Shown: positions 1 to 11,626 of the stretch, in pieces
Numbering within the stretch: the first letter of the stretch is position 1
How the letters are laid out: the number at the start of each line of letters is the position of its first letter
Origin: Allodiplogaster sudhausi
Lineage: Eukaryota > Nematoda > Chromadorea > Rhabditida > Diplogasteridae
Reading direction: 5' to 3'
Assembly (NCBI GenBank): GCA_945643635.1
Contig: CALZFC010000053.1
Span: 704,501-768,500, forward strand
DNA length: 64,000 bases
Notes under the pieces: generated by a model
What the model was told of the DNA's origin: nothing
What the model saw: only the letters and a program-made list of their open reading frames with translations
The model's database searches: none
Program-made: the position numbers and the translations under genes

Positions 1-633
1 AACAGCGACAACAGCCAAGATAACGGAAGAGGAAGAAGAAGATGTGGCTACAGCCAGATGACATCTCTAGATTACTAGAGCTCTTTTTCAGGTCATACAG
101 AGCGCTAAAAAGTTGTGAGTTTTAGCCGAATTAAATAAAGAGAAGGAAAAGGAAGTCGGAAAAAATGAAAGCAAGAAAGGGAATCAGAGATGACTGATTC
201 TTATTTATTTATTTTCATCTGCTGAACATGAGAAGACGTGCGTCCTATGTCGGATAGTGTAATATATGGGGTATAAGGCATAAATAATTGGACAATTTTG
301 AATTTTCAGCTATCAATAAATTAAACGGGAATGCAATTTTGGGGATTGCGTTCGCTTGACATGACAAAAGGCCAAAACTCATGAAAATGAAACATTCACG
401 ACTGCATTCGTATACGAGAAGTCACTGATTACTCCTTTTTAGTGCTAATTATCCCTGTATACATAAGTCGGGCTGCTTCTCATACCTCTCTTACATCATA
501 ATAAACACTATGTACCTTCGTTTCTGTTTGTGATTAATTAAGGAAGATGGCAACTTCTCAGTTGACGTCAATGAAGGCTGTGACAAATATTATGCCGCCT
601 CACATTTTGCATTCAACTGCCTCTTCTAAATTG

Positions 634-919
634 TGTCACGACGACGTTGGTGTGTCGCCTCTCGTGTGTATGTGCAAATCGCATGTGACCCCGGATCTCC
701 CCATTGACGGTCTTACTACTGGGCTTCTTACATATAGATTTATCAGTTACACTTAGACTTATCTCTTAACACAAGGGGCATATCTAGAGGGGGGAGATCC
801 GTGGCCGGGGGAGCTGCCAGCCTCTCTGTGCAGGTGTTCTCTCAACTCTGGCTGGCAAGAGCTCGGAGCAGCCTCACCCCCTGAGGGGCGGGGCTACTCC
901 TCTCCCCGGCCACGTAACA
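634..919 (-). repeat. LTR (3' LTR in element orientation)
   Basis: This is a 286-bp copy of the terminal repeat, matching 4849-5134 base for base as far as I compared. It is GC-rich with the segment GCCGGGGGAGCTGCCAG. On the minus strand it begins TGTTACG and ends GTGACA, the usual TG...CA ends. Confidence 0.9.
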
Positions 920-929
920 TCCCCCTTTA
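920..929 (-). promoter_or_regulatory. Putative polypurine tract of the LTR element
   Basis: The plus strand TCCCCCTTTA reads as TAAAGGGGGA on the minus strand, directly before the 3' LTR. This agrees with the minus-strand orientation deduced from the primer-binding site. The second LTR element in the window has a similar GGGGGA tract. Confidence 0.65.
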
Positions 930-2367
930 CTGTTTTGACTGGTCCCTCAGTCTACAAAATAAAAAAAGAATCTAAACTATCATTTATATATTCACACACA
1001 AAGGAACGGAGCGCCGTGGAAAAGAAAAAACTGTAGAGGGAATGAGAGAGGGAGAATGAGAGAGAGAGAAATGCGAGAGAGGAGGGGGGAAATGGCGGTC
1101 AGTCTTCCCAGTAGAAGCGAGAGGCTGCAGTGATTGTGATAAAGCAGAGCTCTGGCGAAGAAGCTTTCTTCTGCTCTGTCTTGTCTCCTTGTTTTTTCGT
1201 CTTTTTTTTTGTTCTCTGTGTTGCGTCTCTCGATCTTGCAGTCTCTTTGTCTTGTTCTTCGTGGTAGGCGCTTGATGTTGTTGAGGTCTGCTTGAACTGG
1301 GTGAGGAGAGGTGCTGATGGTGAGTAGAGATTCATTTGTTGGCTGGTCTGCGAGAGAGCTAACCGGCGAGAGAGTTAGGGCATCGAGAGAGTGTTAGGCG
1401 CTTGAGGGTGGCGGAACAATTGTTGTGAATCCCGCGTGTTGCGCTCTTGAGAGTACGTTCATATGAGAGGGAGAAGATGACAAGAGAAAATGATAGCCGC
1501 CTATCTGATTCATTCAGATCACGCGGGCGGCTTAGCGTTTCGGAGTGAAGATGACGGTGAAGCCCTGGTTTGTCGATGACTGGTGAAGATGGTGGGAAGA
1601 GGAGAGAGCAAGAAAGAAAGAAAGATAGATAGGGTAAGGGGCCGGGGATGGCAGGGAAAATGATTTCGCAAAAGCAAGGATACGAGCAATTAAAAGATTG
1701 TTGCGATTGCAGTGGGTAGGAAGAGGGATGCAGAGTAAGTATACCGACGGAAAGAGAAAACGACTGGAGAAAGAAGAGAAAGGAATCAACTGATAAGATT
1801 TGTTAGTACATATCTATTTTAAATTTTCTATCTAATATCGTTTTTCGTTACAATTTGGGTCTTATTTCGCGAAAGTAAATATAGATGCATAATGAAATGT
1901 TACTTCTAGAATGTGAATGCGAATATTTCTAATTTTCTGAGGGACCACTAATATTTCTAGAATATGACAAATTAAATAACATTTCTAAAAAAAAAAAGGC
2001 AAATTACATAAAATTTCAATAGTGATAATAATCGTTCCTCTTCTTCTTGATCATTCGGTTTTTCCTTTCGAGTAAACTAGAGTCGGCGGCTGCGTCGGCG
2101 AATCAATGAGTGTTTCGTTCGTCTGCTTCTTCCTTCTTCGAACGGTCACGGTAATCTTGTCTGTTTGTTGTTGGTCGGCGTCATCTTCTTCATGTTATTG
2201 TTCTCAGCGGTGGAATCTTCTAACATTTCCTTGTCCCAGGTGGTTGTTGCTACTGGTATTCTCGTAGTAGTCGGCATCTCGGTAGTCGTCATAGTCATTT
2301 TTGGCATCTCGGTTGTCATCGTAGTCGATTTCGGTAGGCGTTTGAGTCGTGACTGGGTCTTGCGTTG

Positions 2368-2935
2368 TTAGCGATGCCTGGAGTTGTCGGTGGCAGCGAT
2401 TTGGTTGTCGGTAATAGTTGCGTCGTCGTACTCGACCTCTGAGTTGTCGTTGTCGTTTTGGTTGTCATTGTTCATTTCTGTCGTAGTTGGCCTGGTTGTT
2501 GATGTCGTCGTCGGTCTTCCTGTCGTCGTCAGAGTTCTTGTCGTAGTTTCCAATATCGTGTTGTCGATCGGTGGAGTCCACGTCACGTAGTCGTCGGGAT
2601 TGTTGTAGTTGTTGCTGGTTTTTGAGTTATAGTCGGCGCTATTTTCGGCTGTAAGGTGGCGGGATTCGTTGTATGATTTTTTTTTTTCCACAAGCGTTCT
2701 TGTTGTGATCACTATGTGGCAACAAGGCTCCATCTTGAGTTCTTCTCGGGACCAAATGATGATATGATCCGTCTTGTACAGTGCATTCCTTCGTGTTCAA
2801 CATCGGCGGTGTCAAGATCTGTTCCTCTTGAATCACCGTAATTTGAGCGTCTTCGAGATAGAAGACTTGGTCGATAATGCATCTTTCGTCCCAGAACTTG
2901 CTTGAAGTTGCCGGAGGCCTGTCTGTAGCTGCCAC
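2368..2935 (-). pseudogene. Degenerate internal reading frames of LTR element
   Basis: Two overlapping minus-strand frames (2639-2935 and 2368-2733) appear to be one protein broken by a frameshift near 2,690. The first part is ordinary in composition (about 98 residues, 3 Cys). The second is rich in Thr, Asn and Asp (TTTGRPTTTSTTRPTTTE) and runs into GTCGTC-type simple sequence at 2,200-2,560. No gag zinc knuckle or pol motif is present. A Thr-rich stalk of an envelope-like or cargo protein is possible but not shown. The remaining interior (920-2,200 and 2,940-4,830) has GA/CT-rich sequence and no coding region I could support. Confidence 0.3.
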
Positions 2936-4830
2936 GTCTTGAGAGATTCTTCTACGCGGATGAATACGGACAACACGATTAGTTTAGACTAGGACGGACG
3001 CGTGGTGTTACACGAAAAACTCAAACATGCATCGAATTTCTTTCTGTGTTTTAATATAAATAAATATATATATATATATATATTTAAATTAATAGTTTAT
3101 AGAAATTGTGGTTGTCTTTTTCTCTTCTCTGCTGATGTATATACATATGCGGGTATATGCATATCTGTTTTATCTCTGTTTTCTGCATTTTCTTCTCTTC
3201 TTTGTCTTTTTCTTCTCTTCTCTGTATTTTCCTCTTCTTGTTCTTCGAGGATATCTTTTGCTCTTATCTCTCGGCCTGTGTACACCGGAAGTGTCTTTTT
3301 TCTCTGTGACTTCCTGTGATTTCCTTCATTCTCTGCTTCTTTTCTCTGCTTCTTTCTCCTACTCGCCTAGTGGCCACGGGTTGCGTGGCCTCAGAGCGGC
3401 TGTCTCGAGTATTTTCGGCAGCTTTAGTTTCTCGGGAATGTGACATGTGTCTGGGTGAGTTTGCGGCAGGTCTCTGTTACGCGATGGAGAGGAGAGAGTG
3501 TTCACGAATAAGTAGGGCGAGAAAGAAAGAAAGAAAGGAGCGCCTGAGGCAGTTGGCGTTTCTTTTTCTCGAAAACAGGCGGCAGACCGAGGTGTTTGTG
3601 AGCTGAGCTGTTCTAAGGATGAGCGCATTTGCGTCACCGACGCAACTGTTCGACTATTGTCGGAATGCTGAGTGATAGAAAACAGAGGCAGCGTTACATA
3701 CCTACAGAGATAGAGAGATACAGAGAAGCAGAGAGGGAAGAGAAACGGTGAAAAAAGATTTTGCCTCTTCCGGATGAATTGAGAGAGAAACTGCGGAGGC
3801 GGATAGAAATAGCGAGAAAATAATAGAGAAAAATATTACTGTAAAAATAAATGAGACAGAAATATTAAGGAAAACATTCGCGCATAGAGTTTCTGAATAT
3901 TCGTGATACATGAGTTGCCAAAGACTGTGACCTGCCTGACTGTTCGCCTTATTTTGTAAAATGGGAAAAATGTGGCTATTTAAAAGACAAAGAAGACAAT
4001 GGATGAGCAAGAAATGAGTTAATAGAAGAAAATAAATACTATAAAATTCCGAGCGCTCCGGGAGTTGAGAGGGAGGGCTGGCGGCTTTACAGATGTAATT
4101 TGTATATATTTACATACACACATGGAGTTCTGATGGTGTAGCGGGAGAGATGGTGCGAAATTTCTAAGACTGACAATGAGGGGAGGAACTCTACATACCC
4201 GAGAAAGGAATGAGTGCGGCGTGTTGTGATTTTACCAGCAAGCTCTTTGGGAAGGAGGCACTAACTAAAATAACAATAGGAAATGGGCGCCGTTACTTTT
4301 ATAGATGAACAGACTAGTTCTATTCCTCGACTTCGCGCTAGAGCAAGTGGAAAAATCAGCTATTGCGAGCTCGCCTGGCATGGTGAATGAAATTCATTAA
4401 TCAAAACATGCCTTATTATTCGTATTTGTATTCTTTTTCTTTCTTCTTTTTGGACCCCCTTTGCTTAGTTGCCCGCACGCGCTGCTTTAATTGCCGCAAT
4501 TGCAAGAGTCTACATACAAAAATCTTGCTTCTTCTTTTTCTTCTTCAAATTCGCATTAAGGGGGTGAGCGCGTGGGTTCCTCACAACCAAGTTATGCCGC
4601 TGCATATTCAATGACAGTAATAATACATTTAAAAAATGAGAACGGAGTAACGAAAAAAAAATTTAAACGTTCTCCCTGCCGGATGCTCGGGATTTTTTGC
4701 AGATGATAAAAGAGAAAGACTTAGTCAATTTGCGGCAAAATATTTTCCGGCCTATTTTATGTCAAGGATTAAACGGACCTCAGCGTGAAAATTCATGAAC
4801 GGCTGACGTCGGACGTCACTGACGCAGTCG

Positions 4831-4848
4831 TTCAACCCGGGACCTCCA
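4831..4848 (-). promoter_or_regulatory. Putative primer-binding site of the LTR element
   Basis: Directly inside the right LTR the plus strand reads TTCAACCCGGGACCTCCA, which looks like a tRNA 3' end finishing in CCA. The minus strand therefore starts TGGAGGTCCC right after the 5' LTR, as a tRNA primer site should. The matching tRNA was not identified. Confidence 0.7.
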
Positions 4849-5134
4849 TGTCACGACGACGTTGGTGTGTCGCCTCTCGTGTGTATGTGCAAATCGCATG
4901 TGACCCCGGATCTCCCCATTGACGGTCTTACTACTGGGCTTCTTACATATAGATTTATCAGTTACACTTAGACTTATCTCTTAACACAAGGGGCATATCT
5001 AGAGGGGGGAGATCCGTGGCCGGGGGAGCTGCCAGCCTCTCTGTGCAGGTGTTCTCTCAACTCTGGCTGGCAAGAGCTCGGAGCAGCCTCACCCCCTGAG
5101 GGGCGGGGCTACTCCTCTCCCCGGCCACGTAACA
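4849..5134 (-). repeat. LTR (5' LTR in element orientation)
   Basis: This is the second 286-bp terminal repeat, identical to 634-919 by eye, which suggests a recent insertion. It would contain the element promoter, read on the minus strand. Confidence 0.9.
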
Positions 5135-5386
5135 ATTGTAAGGTTCATTTCAGTCCATGCAGTTCTGCCGGAGTATTTTGATCTTCATCATGCCTTAACG
5201 TAACTTATATCACTCTGATGTTTGAGAAAATAGGAACTGCGAAGGACTGACGCCCACTCTTTTCATCATTTAATTTCCGAAGCCTCCAGCGTTCTGATTG
5301 TGAGAACACGAGTCGAAATGAACCACTGTGAACCACTGTAACCGCCTGTAATAGCAAAAATCGTGTACTCTTCATGCGATAGACAG

Positions 5387-5452
5387 GGGTGGCTTGGCAC
5401 TGAAATTATCCGGCCCCGGCCCCCCTGGCCGAGGGCCGGCCACCCCTGCCGA
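5387..5452. repeat. Short GC-rich foldback insert in left arm
   Basis: A 65-bp GC-rich stretch begins CAGGGGTGGC and ends GGCCACCCCTG, with CCGGCCCCGGCCCCCC inside. The corresponding place in the right arm (near 10,310) has unrelated sequence. It may be a tiny foldback insertion. Confidence 0.4.
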
Positions 5453-5685
5453 TTGACCTTCTGGAGCTGCATGCATACATAATAGAAGATTTGTGCATAC
5501 ATATTGCATTGTGAGAAAGTTACCAATTCTCTCATCTCTTGTGATTATCATATAAGTCTAGAAATGTAATAAGAGATCACTTACATATGTTCATTTCCCA
5601 CATTTTTTCGAATCTATTTGTAAGGTGGTTATCTGGTCATATAAACACTATTCTGATCGGAAATCATTCCAGCATGGTTTAGAGC

Positions 5686-7402
5686 ATGGAGAACTACAAT
5701 GCAGACATTCTTCGCACTATCAATGTTATTGTTATTCCTGCAATACTTCTTGTTGGTTAGAGAATGGCTTGGAATAATGAATACGGGCAAAATTAAAATG
5801 TGCATGACTAATCAATTGCAGGACTCATCAATCAGTCCATCAACGTTTGTGTTCTTATGCAAATGTCGGGAACCAACTTGGTCTTTTTAAAGGTTTGTAA
5901 CGCATTTAACCTTTGAAATGCATTTAATTCAATATGTATCTGGCGATTTCGCGACCGAGCACGAAATGTTCACAGGCCTCGGCTGCAATTGACGTCCTTT
6001 CCATCATCTTTAGCATCCTTTTCGTCATTGAGTTCTCTGGAATCTATTTCAATAATTCCGCTGTTGCAATCTACTTTTTCGCATTCTTCAATGTGAACAT
6101 TCGAAGAGCCTTTGTATCGAGCAGGTAAGCGAGGATTTAGTACATGGAAGCTCAATTATTTTCCAGCGGACTCTGCCTTCTTTCCATGACCATTGAACGA
6201 TTTCTCTGCGTGTGGAGTATTGTGCAGTTTCAAAGGGTTATAAGAACATCTACGGTAAATGCCAGTGATACAGTTTGATATGCATACATTATCTTGCATC
6301 AAGATGCACTAACTGTAAGCAACACTTAAGAAAATACATTAAATATTAAACAGATATTTGTTGTAATGACAATCTCAGTCCATCTTGTTTAGCTTTCAAC
6401 ATCCGGCTATATGGGACGTCTCATTATTATTGCATTCTGTGTTTTGTCATCCTTTGGGGCGCAGGCCCCCTCAGCCTTAGCAGCTGGCGTTGTGGAAACT
6501 ACATTCAACGGAACGTCAGTCACCGGATATCTTAATCAACCAAAAATTGCTTTGAATTTCATGTTTTGTTCAGAACAACTTATGATTACTACTACATCGA
6601 TGAAGAAATCGGGTTATCAAGCTGGTATCGAACTTATGAAACTGCCCGCGATGTACGATATTCGAAAAAACATAGTGATGCTATATACATACAATATGGA
6701 CTATTTATATGCTTTCCTTACAGTTCTATACAAGGTCGATTCCAATGATTCTTATTCTTCTCCTCAATGTTGCCATGATCTTCAAGTTGTGCTATGCTCA
6801 GCGAAAGTTGGTGAACTAGTATCATGTTCATTCAACTGACACCAGCACATTTATTGTACTGGAAAATTGTTACAATCAAACAAAAGTAGATTCTTCATCT
6901 TCTAATGGACAATTTGGAATATTTTAAAATTAATATCTGAAACATTTTAATCATTTAATGAAATTTTAAAGAATCAGATAATTTGAAGACGGGCAGTGAA
7001 GAGGAAGGGCGGAGCCAAGGAGAACTGGCGCCTTTTTGCACTTCTGATCGCAACCGCCGCGAGTTTTCTTCTTTGCAATCTTCCTCGTTCTCTCTACTCT
7101 CTTCCAATCATTCCGCTGCCTGAAGACCGGACTGCAATTATTGGCATTCAGAACGTCGCGCAGATGCTTTCGTCAGATTTCTTACTCAGTTCACAACATT
7201 TATTTACGAGCAAATTAATAATCGGTGGATGTTCAGCTTCGTTCTGAATTTCTACCTGTACTCGCTCTGCTCGAGTGCCTATCGAACTGCCCTGAGGCGA
7301 CTCTTCTCACGTCTTCTTCCACGCTGTCTTCGCTCACCAAGAACACGAAGGTCACGACAGTCCGATAGAGCGCTCATCCACGCTTCTCGTTCACTGAGGT
7401 GA
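5686..7402 (+). pseudogene. Rhodopsin-like (class A) receptor pseudogene, left palindrome arm
   Basis: Exons run: 5686-5755 (MENYNADILRT..., TM1 start), 5822-5892 (GLINQSINVCVLMQMSG), about 5935-6125 (TM2-3, IDVLSIIFSILFVIEFSG), about 6167-6255 (LLSMTIERFLCVWS, the intracellular end of TM3), about 6393-6510 (TM4), about 6573-6810 (loop and TM5) and about 6996-7402 (ENWRLFALLIATAASFLLCN = TM6, then an NFYLYSLCSSAYR-type TM7 end). Compared with the right-arm copy, two extra bases at about 6,676-6,692 shift the TM5 exon out of frame, the acceptor before TM2 (CCTTTCAG) is lost near 5,912, and the TM6-7 exon is also frame-disturbed. It resembles nematode peptide or chemosensory receptors. The exact subfamily is unknown. 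Confidence 0.7.
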
Positions 7403-8359
7403 GAACACACTCAAACCGATTAGCTGTTGTAGTTGTTGTACATAAAGTCGCGCTCATAAAAACTGTGAATTCATGTTTTTTGGAGATAACTTTTTAAAGG
7501 ATAGGACAATTTAAATGAAATTTTCAGGGTTGCTTTGTTATACTGCCAGGCATTAAATAGCAGTTTATCGGTTCCATTGATCTACTAATGTTCAAGAAAA
7601 AATCAATAACTTCGATTCACCTGCATTGCGCATTTAGGCGCGTTGGACAAAATAATTTATTTCTTTGATCTCCGAGCAGTTTTATTGGAATTTTATTTTA
7701 GTCGCATTTTATAACATCCCAGCGACAACAGTTTAGTATAATTGTGATTTTATACCATGCTATTACATGCTTATTTTCCTTCAGTTCGAGATTCACTCCC
7801 TTGGCCTTGGATGCATACGTTCAGCAGGACAAAATCGATCATTTACTACTATGGCTATAGTTATAATGATTTTAATATGTTTGCAGAATCATTAGGTATA
7901 GCCTAAATAACTATAGTAGTAAATGATCGATTTTGTCCTGCTGAACCGTATGCATCCAAGGTCGAGGGAGTGAATCTCGAACTGAAGGTAACAAGCATGT
8001 AATAGCATGGTATAAAATCACAATTAGACTAAAATGTTGTCGCTGGGATGTTATAAAATGCGACTAAAAAAAAAATGCCAATAAAAACTGCCCGGAGATC
8101 AAAGAAATAAATTATTTTGTCCAACGCGCCTAAATGTGCAATGCAGGTGATTCTAACATTTTTCTGCACTGGACAAAATTATATAAAGAATGCCCTCCAA
8201 AAGATCACTGTTACTGGAGACAACTCACACTGACTGAAGACGACCCGGAACAACCATTGATGACATATGCTACGTGGAATAATGAACTATAAAATGGCAA
8301 TATCGGATACTACACAATGGATGAAGGGGAGTCCACAACATTACACAAAATCCAATCGA

Positions 8360-10111
8360 TTAGAGTGGGTTCTGAGTGAAATGGATGCGCGGAAGAGCGC
8401 TCTCTCGGACTGTCGTGAAATTCGTGTTCTTGGAAACTGCAGGTGATTGAATGGAACGTGGAAGAAGAGGAGAGAAGAGTCTCCACAGGGCAGTTCGGTA
8501 GGCACTCGAGCAGAGTGAGTAGAGGTAGAAGTTCAGAACGTAGCTGAACATGCATGGTGTATCTATCCGATCATTGGCTCTCAATTTGCTCTTAAATAAA
8601 TGTTGTAAAATGAAAAAGAGATCTGACGAAAGATCCTGCGCGACGTTCTGAATGGCAATGATTGCAGTCTGCTCGTCAGGCCACGGAATGAATGGAAGAG
8701 AGTAGAGAGAACGAGGAAGATTGCAAAGAAGAAAGCTCGCGGCGGTTGCGAGCAGAAGCGCGGAAAGGCGCCAGTTCTCCGTAGCCCCGCCCTTCAGCTT
8801 CAATGCTCGTCTTCAAATTATCTGATTCTTTTAGATTCCATTCAATGGTTAAAAAAGTGTTTCAGATATAAGTTATTCCAAATTGTGGGAAATGAAGAAG
8901 CTTCTTATGTCTGATTACTACAATTTTCCAGAACGAAAAGTGCTGAGAAATGTGATGGTGCCAGTTGAATAAACATGATCCTAGCTCACCAACCTTCGCT
9001 GGGCATGACACAACTTGAATATCATGACAACATTGAGGAGCAGAATAAGAATCATTGGAATCCACTTTGTATAGAACTGCAACGAAAACATGTAAATAGT
9101 CCATGCAGTATTGAGCACATCACTGTATCACGAATATCGTACATCGCGAGCAGTTTCATATGTTTGATACAAGCTTGTTCGCCCGATTTCTTCATCAACG
9201 TAGTAATAATCATAAGTTGTTCTGAACAAAAAAAAATTATGTAAAAACAATTTTAGGTTGACTAAAATATCCGGTGACTGACGTTCCGTTGAATGTAGTT
9301 TCTACAACGCCAGCTGAGAAGGCTGAGGGAGCCTGCGCCCCAAAGGATGACAAAATACAAAATGCAATGATCATAAGGCGTGACTTATAGCCGGAAGTGG
9401 GTAGCTAAACAAGTCGGAAGGATATTGACATAGCAACATAATCTGTTTAATGTTTAATGGATTGTATATTATTATAAAGTGCTGGGTAAAGTTATTGTGT
9501 TTTGATGCAAGATGTGCATTTCAAACTGTACTATTGGCATTTATCGCAACTGTTCTTTTTACCTTTTGAAAATGCACCGGACTCCACACGCAGAGAAAGC
9601 GTTCAATGGTCATGGCAAGAAGGCAGAATCCGCTGCGAAAAAAATTGAGCTTCCATATACTATCTTAATCTTCGGTCACCTGCTTGCTACAAGGGCTCTT
9701 CGAATGTTCATATTGAAGAAGGCGAAAAAGTAAATTGCAACAGGCGAAGTGTTGAAGTCGATTCCAGAGAACTCAATGACGAAAAGGAAGCTAAAGATGA
9801 TGGAAACGACGTCAATTGCGGCCGAGGCCTGTGAACATTTCGTGCTCGGTCGCGAAATCGCCAGATACATCATAAATTTAATGTATTTCAAACTGAAAGT
9901 TCGTCACAAACCTTTAAAAATACCAAGTTGGTTCCCGACATTTTCATAAGAACACAAACGTTTATGGACTGATTGATGAGTCCTGCAAGTCATGCACATT
10001 TAAATTTTGCACGTATTAATTATGCCAAGCCATTCTCTAACCAATAAGAAGTATTGCAGGAATCACAACAACATTGACAGTGCGAAGGATGTCTGCATTG
10101 AAGTTCTGCAT
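8360..10111 (-). pseudogene. Rhodopsin-like receptor pseudogene, right palindrome arm
   Basis: This is the mirror copy of the left-arm receptor, converging on it tail to tail. It starts at ATG 10111 (MQNFNADILRT...), keeps the CCTTTCAG acceptor before TM2 (about 9,890), has the SIIFSFLFVIEFSG segment (9,676-9,890) and a full TM5 (WIPMILILLLNVVMIFKL). The last exon, 8360-8803, holds TM6 (ENWRLSALLLATAASFLL) and TM7 (NFYLYSLCSSAYRTALWRL). An in-frame TGA at 9128-9130 interrupts the extracellular loop before TM5, where the left copy reads AAA. The other exons look intact, so this is a young pseudogene, a readthrough case or a sequencing difference. Confidence 0.65.
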
Positions 10112-10945
10112 GCTCTGAAATACATATGTATGCCAGAATGATTTCCGATCAGAATCATATTAGCGTGACCAGACATGCAACAATTAGATTGGAAAAATGC
10201 TCATTTTTTAAAGAATTATATGATAATCGCGAGGGTACTAGGAAAAGTTACCCACGGCCGCCAGTGATGAATTTCTCATATGTACATATGTATCCACTAG
10301 ATCTATCGTATGAAGAGTATACTTCTTATGCTAGTTTTCGCCACCTCTCAAAGTAAGCAAGAAAAGATTATAGGGAAGTGGAAATCGAGTAGCTTCCCAT
10401 ATCCTCGCTTACACCACAATTAACCTTCTCGAGTTTTGATGAGTTGCTACCCTGGTGATTACCGTGGTTCAAGTTTGACACGTGTTTTCAGGACACTGGA
10501 GGCTTCGGGGATGAAATGATGAGAAGAGTAGGCGTCAGTGCTTCGCAGTTCCTCTTTCCTCAAACAAATATACATAAGTAACGTTAATTCCAAAGAGGTA
10601 TGATGAAGATCTAAATGCTCCGGCAACTGCATGGACTGAAATGAACCTTACAATTTAGAAGAGGAAGTTGAATACAAATTGTGAGGCGGCATAATATTTG
10701 TCCAAGCCTCCATCGACGTCAACTGAGAAGTGAGAAGTTGCCACCCTCCTTAATAAATCTCAAACAGAAACGAAGGTAGTGTTTATTATTGTTATTAATG
10801 TGCATATATGTTCACGTGAATGTATATTACATATGAATACTGGGATTTAAAAAAAAAATAGGAGCAGTCTGTGACTCCTCGTATACGAATTTAGTCGTGA
10901 ATGTTTCATTTTTATGACTTTTTGCATTTTGGCAGGTTTTAGGTA

Positions 10946-11612
10946 ATAAGAAAATCCTTTTAGGAAATGGAAACGACGTAAACATTGTATGAAATAAAAA
11001 CAAAATCTACGTGCAGTACACAGACCATATCGCGCGTTGAACCTAGACAAAGAATGTTCACAACCAACACCGGTGAGAATCACGAATAAATTATCTAAAA
11101 ATCAATACTGTTCCAAGGGAACGAAATTGCTTATATTTTAAGAAAGTTTGCAAATCTAAATTAAACAATCGATGAGGCGTGCATATCAGAAGAAATATCA
11201 CCCCTCCTTTTCTCTCTTTTTTCCATTATCTCTCTTCCTTCTCTAGGTGCAATGAAAGTACACGCGAGAGCGCATCGAAATAGTGCGTATAGAAGAGAGA
11301 AAAACAAGGAAACCTTTTTCTGATATACATGCATATTAGCTGGAGTCCTTAAAGCAAATTTCAAAAAAATCGATCTCGATGTTAGGCAAAAGGCACATTC
11401 TCATGTCATTTCACAGCTATCTACCGTTGGCAGTCAGTCGGCTCTCTTCGCTCGCTCCATTTTCCCCTATTTTCCCCCGCCTCAATTTGAGCCCTATTGT
11501 TTGGAGAAAAGTTCTTTTTAAAAAATACTGCCATAAGTTCCTCTTTCTGTATTATATTTAACTGAGGAGAAATGTAATCTCGGACTTTAAGATGATAAAC
11601 TTTCGTTGTTCC
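10946..11612. other. Intergenic region
   Basis: AT-rich sequence between the palindrome and the DPNYQTL-repeat gene. I see no exon with convincing splice sites here. The proximal promoter of the downstream gene should lie towards the right end. Confidence 0.4.
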
Positions 11613-11626
11613 AGAACGAGAAGAGA

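Larger units (their letters stand above)
634..5134 (-). mobile_element. LTR retrotransposon-type insertion in palindrome left arm
   Basis: Two identical-looking 286-bp direct repeats (634-919 and 4849-5134) flank about 3.9 kb. They start TGTCACGACG and end CACGTAACA on this strand. The 4-bp target duplication ATTG lies at 630-633 and 5135-5138. The right palindrome arm has the uninterrupted site (CTTCTAAATTGTAAGG in complement, near 10,655), which confirms the insertion ends. A purine run read on the minus strand abuts the left repeat and a tRNA-3'-end-like sequence abuts the right one, so the element is oriented on the minus strand. I found no protease, reverse transcriptase or integrase motifs inside, so it looks non-autonomous. 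Confidence 0.9.
365..10945. repeat. Large inverted repeat (imperfect palindrome)
   Basis: The sequence from about 365 to 7,868 reappears in reverse complement from about 7,895 to 10,945. Anchor matches include ATGAAAATGAAACATTCACG near 384 against its complement near 10,900, the block 555-633 against 10,660-10,745, the receptor exons, and a near-perfect centre at 7,780-7,985. The arms differ by many substitutions and small indels, so the duplication is not very recent away from the centre. The left arm is longer only because it carries the LTR element at 634-5134. Without it both arms are about 3 kb. Confidence 0.93.
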
